From the NCBI GenBank assembly GCA_004194705.1, contig SADC01001285.1:558001-622000 (forward strand): a DNA stretch of 64,000 nt. The letters run 5' to 3'. Shown here in pieces: positions 48,704 to 59,500 of the stretch. The translations under genes and the position numbers were made by a program. The notes beneath the pieces were generated by a model that made no database searches, was not told where the DNA came from, and worked only from the letters and a program-made list of their open reading frames with translations. How positions within the stretch are numbered: the stretch's first letter is position 1; every line of letters begins with the position of its first letter. This DNA comes from Ditylenchus dipsaci (Eukaryota > Nematoda > Chromadorea > Rhabditida > Anguinidae).

Positions 48704-49262
48704 TCAAGTTAACGAATCACTATACTTGGACATAGTTTTGGTTCCATCCAGGATAGCGTGCTTGGCCAGCTCTCCAGGCATGACGAGATGAACGGAGGTC
48801 TGGATTTCGCGAGAAGAAAGCGTACGAGTCTCGCCATACTTGACCAGGTGGGCGGATTCATCCAGCAAGCGGTCGAACAGATCGTTAACCTGAGAAAGAG
48901 ATTAAGCTACTACACTACACTTGCAAAAAATACCCACCAGATCTAAGCAGTCGGTTCCGACTTTAGTAATTGACCAGCGCCTACTTCTTGCCTGTTGATC
49001 CTTGTCGAGTGATTGTCATCAAATCTCCTAGATAAAGGAAGTGGATTATTACAAAGATACACACAATCTAACAAAAATTTACCTTTCGTAGTCATCACAT
49101 CACACAGCAGAGCCAAATGCATGCTCAACTTCTTGTCCGTCATTCGCTTGCGATCCAACTCAAGTCTCAGCAGCCAAGGACTAGCATTCGTAGGATTGAA
49201 GTAGGGCATTCCTGGTAAATGCTGAGCCAGTCACGGACTTCTTCGATGCATCTAAACTGAGA
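48704..49262 (-). pseudogene. Chimera of RNA polymerase II RPB1 fragments and a histone H2B C-terminal half
   Basis: Upstream part (exon about 49083-49262): [10 protein letters not shown] then [20 protein letters not shown] and [10 protein letters not shown], matching RPB1, joined directly to [14 protein letters not shown], which in RPB1 lies over 150 residues further on. A canonical intron leads to [17 protein letters not shown] (48938-49027), the next RPB1 segment. A further intron leads to VNDLFDRLLDESAHLVKYGE then LSSREIQTSVHLVMPGELAK and HAILDGTKTMSKY (48704-48889), the second half of H2B starting inside helix alpha-2, stop 48704-48706. The RPB1 part has at least two one-base frame breaks. 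Retained introns argue against a retrocopy. RPB1 motifs are near-diagnostic; whether any product is made is unknown. Confidence 0.7.
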
Positions 49263-49329
49263 GGGTAAACTGCTGTTCTTCTCTTCGGTAGAAATAAAAT
49301 CAGCCTTAATTGATCAGTAAATGAGACTA

Positions 49330-49690
49330 CCCGAATATCGGCTGCTTTCTTCTTTTCTGGATCTTACCTGTTCCATTCACTGCGACTGCATTCTGCCTCT
49401 TGCTGAAAGTTCTTCTCTTAATTTAGCCTCCAGCTGTTGCTTATCAGCTTGCTTCACTAAAACGAAAGCTCTTCAAATATCAGTACACCATATGAAACAG
49501 CTTACGATGACGAAGTTCCCACACTTCTCTTGCTTTTGCACTTGCTGCTTTTCTCTTCTGACTTCAATTTGCTTCATGTGACTTTTTAGACCATCGCTTG
49601 CATGCCAGAGCTTGAAATTTCCGAATATCGGCTGCTCTTCAGCATCTTTTGCATTTTTCGGTATTGACCATTGCAGACCTGAAACATAAA
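49330..49690 (-). pseudogene. Charged coiled-coil gene fragment, unrecognised
   Basis: Read on the minus strand: FGNFKLWHASDGLKSHMKQI and EVRREKQQVQKQ (about 49530-49625), then after a 47-nt GTAAGC...TTTTAG intron, LKQADKQQLEAKLREELSAR with GRMQSQ (about 49370-49455). The Gln/Lys/Glu-rich heptad-like composition suggests a coiled coil. It lies beside the RPB1/H2B chimera between the same inverted repeats. A one-base break separates the two parts. Confidence 0.4.
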
Positions 49691-50819
49691 TCTTTGTCTC
49701 GCATAAAAAACTCAAAAAATGCATTTTTTCTAGCGCTTCATGCATTAAAAGATAGCGCAAAAATAAAGTCCCACGACAAACTATAAAAAATCCTTAAAGG
49801 CCATTTTTCAGAAATCTCAGACCAAACGAGTGAAACACCAGGCATTTTTCCGAGTAAAAATAGGGGTTTTTCGCGTTTCCATTTAACTTTGCATAAAAAG
49901 GCCTAAATTTGCATTTTTGTATACGTCGGGTACCAAAATGCAGCAAATTTACTCCTCTATCGAGCCTCCAGTTGCGTTTCAGGAAAACTCGACATAAAAT
50001 AGTGCTAGAATCTCAATCGAGTCAACTAGATGAAAAAAATTTCTTTGAAATTTTCACAGAAATCAATTATAGCTTCGAAATTTTGCATGTTTTATGGGCA
50101 AGTGATGGCTTGTTCGAAAGCGCTGAATGTGGTGAGTTTTTTGACAATAAACTTACATGAGGTACAGCGAAAAAGTAAAACCAGAAGTGCTGGATAAAAT
50201 AAACTAAAAAACAGCGGTTTTTCAAAATTTTTGATTTGGCGCCAAATTTCGCTAATGCACTAGAATGCAGTTTTTGAGGGCCGTGGAATACATAGTTTTC
50301 AAAATTGTTTTTTCCCCATTACCTTTTTGCGGGAATACACTTCTACGAGTTTTCTTGATTGAAATGTCTAAGTTCATACATAAATTATGAGATGCCCATT
50401 TAGTTCACGAAACTTTTCCACTGTTTTGCTAACATTTTTTGGAAAATGACCTGATCAAACACGGGAGCTCATGTTACCTGGCCTGATTACCGAATTTTGT
50501 GGTCTCTTTTTATGGTATATGACCTTAGATGACCTACCAGGTCACTCTATGAGAGAAAATCTCCATATGCCTTAGTAGTACCTCCGCAAAATATTGCTTT
50601 GCTGTTGTCGTTTTAGCAATTATGGCAGATCGTACACGTCAACAAAAATACATTATATTTAGAAAAAGATGCTATTTCACTTCCATGAAAACCGAAATCC
50701 AGGGTTGGTACCTTAGGACGGTGGATATCCACTTGGATACCTTAAAAAAACTAAAGTTAGTTAAATACGATTACGAACCACTTATTGTTACTTAAACGAG
50801 CATGGTAACCTGTTACAAA

Positions 50820-51300
50820 TTTGTCCCGCTAATTCAAAAAAATTTTCCGAATCATTAAACTTCTGTACGGATTATTCGACTTGGTTTCTAACAAAACTAT
50901 ACCTAAAATAAAATTCTAGGCCTTGTTTTGTTAGAACCCAAGTTAAAAAATCTGTACAGAAATTCAATGATTCGCAGATTTTTTTGAATTGGCAGGGACA
51001 AATTCAAAAACAGGTGACCATGCCCCTTTAAAGAGCCATGGCTACGCGTTCTGGATTGTCCCCGCCAGTTCGAAAATTTTCGCCTAATCATTCAACTTCT
51101 GTATGGATTTTTCAACTTGGTTTCTAATAAACATGGCCTAGAATTTTATTCTACATATTTGTTCTCCGAAGCGAATTCCGAATTCTTCTAAAGCGAATTC
51201 TGAATTTTATTCTAGGCCTTGTTAGAAACCAAGTTGAAAAATCCGTACAGAAATTCAAAGATTAGGCGAAAATTGTTTCGAATTGGCGAGGGACAACCGT
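50820..51300. repeat. TTTAAAG-type palindromes, two adjacent copies
   Basis: GACTTGGTTTCTAACAAAAC (50878) faces GTTTTGTTAGAACCCAAGTT (50925). A second pair, CAACTTGGTTTCTAAT (51113) and GTTAGAAACCAAGTTG (51220), follows. CATGCCCCTTTAAAGAGCCATG at about 51018 sits between the two. Confidence 0.5.
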
Positions 51301-51365
51301 TGTCGGAGACGGCAAGTGCTTGGACCACCCTGTATATATCGACGGCAAACGGGTGAATAGATATA

Positions 51366-51725
51366 CAGGGTGGTCCAAGAAATTTGAACACTTTTAAACG
51401 GCCATAACTTTTTTTCTAAAACGAATTCTGGAAATCTGTAAAAGTCAATCGACTCAGAAAAAATATACAATTTTTTTGGTATATAATGTGAAAAACACGA
51501 TTTTTGCTTGGTCCCCCCTGTGGTTCAGGTCCTGGACTGTAGATGGTCTCTGGATGGCCAGGGTCCAAACCACAGGGGGACCAAGCAAAAATCGTGTTTT
51601 TCACATTGTATACCAAGAAAATTGTATATTCTTGCTGAGTCGATTGGCGTTCACAGATTTCTAGAATTCGCCCTAGAAAAAGGTTATGGCCGTTTAAAAG
51701 TGTTCAAATTTCTCCGACCACCCTG
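51366..51725. mobile_element. Palindromic Tc1/mariner-like MITE (360 bp, TA duplication)
   Basis: CAGGGTGGTCCAAGAAATTT and its complement (AAATTTCTCCGACCACCCTG) end the element between TA dinucleotides. Arms pair almost throughout; the centre is CCACAGGGGGACCAAGC with its complement. A partial inverted CAGGGTGG copy lies immediately left (51320-51365). A related half copy is at 33582. Confidence 0.7.
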
Positions 51726-51869
51726 TAAATCTTTACCAGAAGGGCAAGTAGGTAGACCTGTATGGTAGGTGGGTATAACAGTAGGGTAGTTATGTAGACT
51801 TGAAGAGAGGATAGGTGAAAATTTAGAGCATTCGACGATTTCTATGTACATACACATGAGTAAGAACAA

Positions 51870-52500
51870 GGATAAATTTGACCCATAACAAGGCTTTCCA
51901 ACAAAGAATGTTCAAAAAAAGATTGACATGAAAAAAGAAACTTTCCGAACTCATTTTTTCAAAAAACTCGAATTTTTAAACTCATTTCTCCAAAAAAAAC
52001 TCAAATTCCCAAACTCATCTTGTCTAAAACGAAATATTTTCAAAAAAGCTCCCGAAACGACAAATGCCAAAAGCGGCTAATGACGAAAACGGACATTTTT
52101 TAAACTGGCGCTTTTTTGAAATAAAATAATGCCGAAACCCAATACAGCCGTTCGAAACCCAATACAGCCGATAAAACCCACGCTTGCCAAATTTCAATTC
52201 AGCAAATTCCTTTTGGATGTAACTAAAATGTTGCCCCTAAAATCTGAATTCTTGCCCTTTTTTCTTTTTTTCGGTAAAAAATTGCCGAAAAAAGCAAAAA
52301 AGGGGCAATAATTTAGATTTTAGGGGCAACAATTCAATTTGATCCATTCCTTTTTGCCGAATTTTTTTTCGGTAAAATTTGTTTCAAATAATTTTGTTTT
52401 GGTAATTTTCGTCTTCAGAAAATTCTGTTTTTGGCAAATCTCGTTTTCGTTAAGCCTTCAATATCCACAATATGCATAAAGTAATTCGCTTCACAATTTT
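51870..52500. repeat. Degenerate AT-rich repeat, no gene seen
   Basis: 52190-52420 contains inverted segments (TTGCCCCTAAAATCTGAATT facing TTTAGATTTTAGGGGCAA). The rest consists of AACTC(A/C)TTTTTCCAAAAAA-type degenerate words also seen inverted at 29.27-29.46 kb. Confidence 0.4.
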
Positions 52501-52529
52501 CAACAGCGAGAATAGCAATAAAAATCACC

Positions 52530-53068
52530 TAAGGAATGTCCTCGAAATTTGTATTACTGCTGCATCATCTGCCACACAGGCGATTACCTCGGCAGTTCCG
52601 TTTGCACATCTAAAGGATATAAAACATTGGATTTAATTTTTTTTAATGGCGAGAGCACCTATAATGGAACGAGCCTTTTCGAAATGTTTGATTGTGCTCA
52701 TAAGTTTGAGCGTGGCTTCCAGTTTCTGCAACGATGCCTGTAGTAAAAAAAATGGTAAGTAAGGTCAATGAAGACAGTACTAACAAGGAAGTGGAGGTTG
52801 GCGTCCGTCTTTGGCTGAAAGTAGATAAAAATTAAACTTGGCTGATTCTTACTGATTGAAATCTAATAATTGCAAGGATTATAAACGCCAGTACAATACC
52901 CTGAGGAATAACAATTCTGTCTTTTGAGCTAAGAGGGTCTTCACCATGAGGCACCAACACTATAGAAGAAGATCCATCATTTTCATCCAATGATATTTCG
53001 CACAGAACAAGATGGTCAATGACCAGTAAAATAAGAATGCAATTGAAATAAACGAACAATTTAGACAT
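52530..53068 (-). CDS. Small single-pass membrane protein with signal peptide and coil, unrecognised
   Basis: ATG 53066-53068 opens MSKLFVYFNCILILLVIDHL, a good signal peptide. An acidic luminal part follows (ISLDENDGSSSIVLVPHG), then a hydrophobic span (IVLAFIILAI). Short introns join FQS to PKTDANLHFL, then ASLQKLEATLKLMSTIKHFE and KARSII, then DVQTELPR, a likely coiled coil. The 3' end is not settled. It is divergent from the PDE12-like gene, with about 520 nt between starts that may hold both promoters. Confidence 0.5.
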
Positions 53069-53590
53069 TAAATGGCAGGACTAGATTTCTCTAACACGTT
53101 TTACAACTAAATCTTTTTTGAAGGTTTACCAAAGTAACGGTAGCAGTAGAGGTGTGAAATTTATTTTTTATTGACCTTGCTTTGTTTTCGTTCAAGACTA
53201 AAATTAATCGAAGGTCAAATGCCTCGGAGCATCGAAATGAGAGGAATCGAGAGAAAAGAGCAAAAACTTCTACATGCAGTGCACACCGGTTATGGACCAT
53301 CCCTTCAATCGTTTCAAATTTAGCGGGGAGCCTGTGTGTCTCAAGTCGATTATAAATTCGAAGAGAGAGATATCTTTGCAATATTTAGAAAAAATGTTCA
53401 ATCGCTCATTTTTGTGTGCCTTTCTTGGAACCATCGGAATTTGCTTTCTTTCAGAGCCCTAGGTTCCAACCAGCGCAATAAGGCTTATAATAATTTGTTT
53501 AAAATGAACATACCTCGCAACAAAATGGTTAGTTAGCCTTAATTATGTTCATTTTATTTATTTAAAGGGCAATTTAGCTTGTTTGGTGCA

Positions 53591-56128
53591 ATGAAGGCAG
53601 GGATGACGAGAGGTGAAAATTATTTTGCTTGCTTTTCTTGGTGCGTAAATAAGTGATTATATGGTTTCAGCGTGCCTACCATAGAGGTCGTCTTGGATTA
53701 CAAAACTCCGACTGGCCAGAACGAGAGAATCTGCATGCTGCGGAAAAGTGACGAACTCTTTGAGCAAACAAAGCAGCGCCTAGGAGTGAAGCTAAACAAT
53801 TTGTCTAATCCGAAATCCAGAAAGTCAAAGAAAGCGCTTCCTGATGATCAAATTCTACCGTCGATTTCAGCGCTTGATAAGGATGGAGTTTCTATTGTGC
53901 TAGAGGTTTTTTAGTTTTTTTTGGTGACGGATGTGTAATTGTTTCCTGGTTTTAGTCAGCTATCAACTCTGATGTATTCAAAAACGCCAAATCTATCACT
54001 CTGGAGGAGGATTTGTTCGAGGTGAGTTTTCGCCACTCACTTCTATCAACGTTTATTTGTGATAACTTCAGGTTATCCAAGATGCACCCTATATTGAGAA
54101 GCTGGCAATAAACGTTGTTCCCATGGTATTCATTTACGTCATCTTTGGTCATGAATATCGCTTATATTAGGTTGGCTGCCCGGTGATGGCGAGTTGTGAA
54201 TGGAAAGCAGGCGAGTTTGCCATTTGTTTTCACATGAATTGGTATATATATTAGCATTGTCAGGCTGTTCCAATCCTCAAGAAGTCAGGTTTCAGTGGTA
54301 TGTTGCGCCAGAAAATCAGTCTCCTATAGTTACTAGAGGTAAATCTTATAATAGTTCAGATATCAAGTCATTTGGCTTTTTAAGATGGTGAAGAATTGGT
54401 CGTTGAAAATGGGAGCCTTGCACACACTGGTGAGATATTCAGCCCGCTGGATAAACATGTTGGAATGAACTTGTGTTTGGTTGCCGTGGTCCGCTTTGCT
54501 GGTGAATGGCTGGCGAAAACATGTAATTGCAAGACTCCAATTCAACGGATCCAAGAAGACTTTCTTTTCAAGCAGCGTCAAGTGGATTATTGTTCACAAA
54601 AGTTGTCTGGTACCAAGTAATTTTTTGTAGTTCTTTTTATTTGCCTGCTCATGGAAGACTTTTCCAGATTTCGCCTTGTCTCCTATAATGTTCTCGCAGA
54701 TTTGTACTTAAATCTTAAGCAGGAGCAAGAAAAGCTTTTCTTCGCTTACTGCCGTAAGTTGTTTTTAAAGCTTCTATTCTAAAGAGGTATATGAAATTCA
54801 GCCAAAGAATATCAAGAACCGGCTTATCGGTTTGTACTCCCTCCTAAAAATTGTTTACTTTTAAGTGTTTTACAGATACCCTATCATTATGAAAGAACTG
54901 AATGGTGAGCTCTAAACCAAATCTTCATCGCCTTTACCGTTTTCTGACCAGGTTACAATGCTGATCTGATGTTTCTGCAGGAGGTCGATTATCGATTCTC
55001 TTATCGATTCTTAACCAAGTTCTTGCTGTCATGTGGGTTTTCATCAACGTTTAGGTCGGTGATTTGTGTATTTGTTTTTTATTTTCACCTCGGAAAGTCT
55101 TCAGGGTCAAGGAAAAAGAAGTAAATGAAGGTACTTAGTTTTACTATCCCTATGCCTATTCAATAAGCTTTGTTATTCTGTTTAGGTTTAATGATCGCTT
55201 TTCGAAGTGAAAGGTTGCGTATGGTAGATGATTCTTACAGTGTCCGCATCAGTGACTTGCTGGATGAAGTAAGTCCTTTGAAACAAATTACCTATATTGT
55301 CTTTAATTTTTTTGGTCGAGAATCCGGAAAATAAAGACATTGTAGAATATTTGACGAGACATCCGGATGTAGGGGAGATAATGACGGCAAAACCAAATGT
55401 TTTCCAGGTTTATACTGCGTAATAAATTTATTATGAAGCTTGAAGTTCTGGTTGCAGGTCGTATATCTTAAGACTTCTGGAGACATAGAGAGACCTATTC
55501 TTGCTTGTAACACTCATCTTGCATTCGATCCCAACTTCGAAAACGTTAAACTTATACAAGTGCGTCACTTTTTTTTTCAATTTCGTAAAAAGTCTTAAAT
55601 TTTAGGCTTTGCTTTGCGGTAGATACATTACCAGGGTTAAATCTAAGTTGGACCTTTCTGATATGCTCGTTCTTTATTGCGGTGATCTCAATAGTACTGA
55701 GGACAGCGGTGAGTTGTTTGAATTTTTTTAATTTGAAATTTTATTTGATTTAATATTTTGCATTTAGCTGTTGCACGACTTCTGCAGGGTGGTTCTATCA
55801 AATCTGATGATGAGGTATGGGGCGGTGAGGATGGGTTTAGAGTAGAAGGTGCTGTCATTTTACATCGCTTATCTTGCAACCATTTGATTGTTTAGAAAAG
55901 TACAATTACTCGAGTGTGGCAGGCTTTCCAAAGTATACCAACTTTACAAGAGGCTTTCACGGATGCCTGGATTACATATGGAATAGTGGGTCATTAGTTT
56001 GTGAGCAAATTGTGCCTATGCCGGAGCATGACCTGGTCGTCAAATATGAAGCAATACCATCGAAAATAGCGCCAAGTAATGATATTGCAGCATATGTTAA
56101 TCTTCTGAGCCGCGTGTTTTTTAGGTGA
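53591..56128 (+). CDS. PDE12: PDE12-like 2',5'-phosphodiesterase / poly(A)-shortening nuclease (EEP fold)
   Basis: Vertebrate PDE12 degrades 2',5'-oligoadenylate and trims mitochondrial poly(A). The N-terminal region matches it: VPTIEVVLDYKTPTGQNER, then CSNPQEVRFQWYV. The endonuclease/exonuclease/phosphatase domain is clear: LVSYNVLADLYL (54680-54715), YNADLMFLQEVDYRFSYRF (about 54955-55010), NEGLMIAFRSERLRMVDDSY, ERPILACNTHLAFDPNF, VLYCGDLNSTEDS (about 55670-55705), YTNFTRGFHGCLDYIW (55940-55985), stop 56126-56128. The final motif is APSNDIAAY where PDE12 has PSDHIAL, so the catalytic His appears replaced. One intron has a GC donor (GCAG|GCGAGT, near 54210). The proposed first exon (53591-53612) is one base out of phase with exon 2 (from 53671), so the start is provisional. 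Confidence 0.85.
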
Positions 56129-56596
56129 CCATCTGCCGATAATCTGTGACGTTGACATGAAATTACCTGATGTTTAGCTATTCATTAAACCGTCTGTAGA
56201 TAATGTTGAAATTTGTCTGTTGTTGTTTTTATTGTTCTTTCGTCATTGTTGGGTGAATAATGGAAAAAATAAAAATGAAATTTATAAAACTCTGTAAAAC
56301 TCAAAATTAAAGCGTCAAAGTATCAGTTATTACACTAAAATATGCACATACATGTCAAGAAGCATCATGGGGATGTCTGAACTACAAAAAGACTTTATCA
56401 TACACGTGAAAATTAAATACGAAATAATAACCCGTCCTTTTTCAATTAAAGCATATGTGGGGGAATTAAGAAAGACAGATAACAAGAGCTCGGCCATGAC
56501 ATAGCAGTGCTGTGAAAACAATCTTACAAAAGTGAGCCAATTATTCTACAAAATGCGTTAAAAACTATTGAGAAATTTTGTAAAAATTTAATTCTT

Positions 56597-59500
56597 CTAT
56601 TTCATTCTCGATGTTTTGAAGATGCCTTTCCTCTTTGGTGCTATGTCATCCACTTCATCGTCAGTCATTTCGCAGGTGTTGCCTAACCCAATTGTTTCTA
56701 GAGAGCTGTTGCTGGCAGAGAGTGATGACCTTGACTGGAATCCTGATGAAACTTCCCCATTTTGGTCAGAACTTTTCTTCAATTTTGAGACAGCCGTCAA
56801 TGAGGCTGAAGGCTGGAACTGTGGATTATTCTCCATAAGAGTGGTGAGTTGTTTGGAGTTGAGGGGATCTACTTGATGCCTGTCACGTGTCCTCCTTCGC
56901 ATTATTTCTATTGAACTTGGACTCGGTGAGGAAGGCGTTGAATTTGCAATAGCTATAGCGTTTGCGACTACTAAAAAGAATTCGTAAACTTAATAGTAAC
57001 TATGACCAAAATTTTTACCGTTCCCTATGGCTGAATGTGTCCTCTTCTTGGTTGGTAGCGATGAATTTTCGGATGTGTTGGAGCAGAGTGTGGAAATAGT
57101 AGAAGAAGAAGGCAGTGCTTTGCCCTCTTGGCTCAATGTTTCGTCAGTAGTAAAGGAAGAGTCAGTTATTCCGCTAGCAGTGGAAGCAGCCGAAGAAGTG
57201 CCTTCCACATTCCAGGCAGTTGGTTTACATGCCGGCTCTCCACGCCATCGACACTTAGGTCTAAATAGCAGCAAATACAAAACCTAGAAATATTGCTATG
57301 AACTAATAAATTACCCAACAGTATCATCCAGACTGCAGCTTAAACAAGTGGAAATCGTGTAAAGGCGGAGGAATTGCAACACAGACAAAGCGACTCCAAA
57401 GGCAATTGACAAGATACCTAAATTAAAGCATGTTAGAGTGAAATTTTTTCCAAAGCAAATAAATTACCGGCAAGAAGACTCATATAAAAGCAGGAGCCAT
57501 ATCTGAGCTTGAGAAAGATGGTGTGCCCATCCACACTTGTGAAGGGTATTTTGAGCTCAATGCTTGGCGTCAACACTACATACACTATGTCTGAAAGCAG
57601 CAGGAAGATTCCGCAAAGAATGCCGATTTTGCTGTAGTGATGCGGGACAAGCGCCAGTAACACACCTTGCAATATCCAAACCTGCAATAAAACATGTTTA
57701 ACACTTGTAAAAGGTATTTTAATTTCCATCTTCTAAGACAACTTACAGCAAATGCGGCCCACAGAGAAGCATTTGCAAAATGCCCAGCATTGCGGTAGAG
57801 CCTAAATCAGTAGAAAATGTAATCTGTTTAGGCCTGAAAAAAAGAAGTGATTACCTTCCCCAAGCAAATGCACCTTGACTTCCTGGTCTAAAAATATTTG
57901 TTGCAATATTTTAGCATAAGACATCATAAAATATGAACCAAAAGAACTTACTCAGCCCCCTGTGACAAACTGAAGTATTCAAGCACACGCAGAATAGGAT
58001 AGGGCAGGCCCTGTCTGTAAGCAGTTTGTAGCTCTCTAGCCATTGAGCTTACACCATTCAGGTCGTACCTCTCGTTCAAGTACAAACCTAAAATAATGAT
58101 TCAAAGCGATAATGAGCTGCCAATTATAAAAATTACCCTTGAAGGGCCTTTCCTTAGTGCCGATTGTACGTATGTCTAAAAAATATTTTATGTTAGTTTT
58201 CATTGCAACATGGAGATTACCGTATTCTTCCTAATAAGCGACCCTCCCTCTTTCATAATCGTGATCTTACTTCTGGTTTCTAACGAGATACCAGTTGTTG
58301 CATCCTCTTTGCAAAATGTTGCACAAAGAGGTGAAAGTTCCGATAATTTCCGATAACTCAAATTTTTTTTGATGAAACACGATTTTACTACTGTCAAACC
58401 ATCTCCAGCGTGCTCGAATTAGTCTAGAAAAATTGTTTTGGAAGCCGAAAACCTTTAAAAAAAAGTTTATCCAAGTGGACGACCACTTGGTTTGGTGCAT
58501 GGATCACGCAGTAGAACTGAGGTTTGATTATAGAAAAACATTTTAAAATACCGTATTTACTGTATTAAGTCCCCATGGGGAGTTATTTTTCAACCTCTAA
58601 AAAATCGAAAAATTTTGAGGTCGATTTTGAGATTTTTGGGTGCTCAACCAAAATCTGAAAAGTGTAATCAGGTAAACTCGCGGCAACTAAGAAAACGCAA
58701 AAAAACAGATTTGCGAAATGTTCGCTCTAGGCTGAGATATAAGGTCCGTAGGGTGGGGACTTATTAGAGGGTGGGGAGTTAATACAGTAAATACTAGGGT
58801 TGTACAATGGGAATATTCCGGGAATATTCCGGGAATATTCCCGGGAACATTGGGAATATTCCCTAAGGGAATATTCCGGGAATATTCCAATGTTCCCGGA
58901 ATATTCCCGGGAATATTCCCGGATTTTCTATATTTCCGGGAATTTCTACAACTCTAGTAAATAAAGAGTTCTTTACAAGTAATTCGAAATGTGGAAAAAA
59001 GGGGACAAAAGCTACGACCCGTTTTGGGAGATCGTGTAGGTAAAACTTCGACTCGCTACAATTGTGACTCGCTACACTTTTTGCGACTCGCCACACTTTA
59101 GCTTTTTTGTCCATTTCACCCAAAAACATGTACTACATGTTCCCCTATCCCTTGCAATGTGGAGTGTGCTGATCTTGGCCGCGAAGCGGTCAACAATTGG
59201 TCTGGTAAAACAATCTGTACCCACATAACAATAGAAAATTCAATCTGTAGCGAGTCGCAATTGTAACGAGTCGCTGTAGCGAGTCACAATTTGTAGCGAG
59301 TCGAATGTCAGTCATCGTGTAAGCCAGTACTTTGATTAGTTTCAAAAATTATGTTTTTAACATTCGCCTCTTTTTGAAAAAGAGGCCCGGGATTTGGTCA
59401 GAGCATGATCATGAAACAAATAGTTTCAGTGACTAAATGCGACGCCAAGGATCGCCAAGGTTTTTTTCTACCACTGCAGAAAAAAACCCTGGCGATCCTT

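Larger units (their letters stand above)
48050..50285. mobile_element. Candidate gene-fragment-carrying element between inverted repeats
   Basis: CACGGCCCCTCAAAAACTGC followed by ATTCTAGTGCATT (48045-48080) reappears inverted as AATGCACTAGAATGCAG then TTTTTGAGGGCCGTGG (50250-50285). Pairing continues weakly inward over roughly 80 nt. The enclosed 2.1 kb holds the RPB1/H2B chimera and the coiled-coil fragment. True element ends and a target duplication were not found, so capture is an inference. Confidence 0.35.

Noticed and set aside
48758..48946. 62-residue plus-strand frame
   Set aside because: It is antisense to the H2B-like exon, whose conserved residues clearly identify the minus strand as coding.
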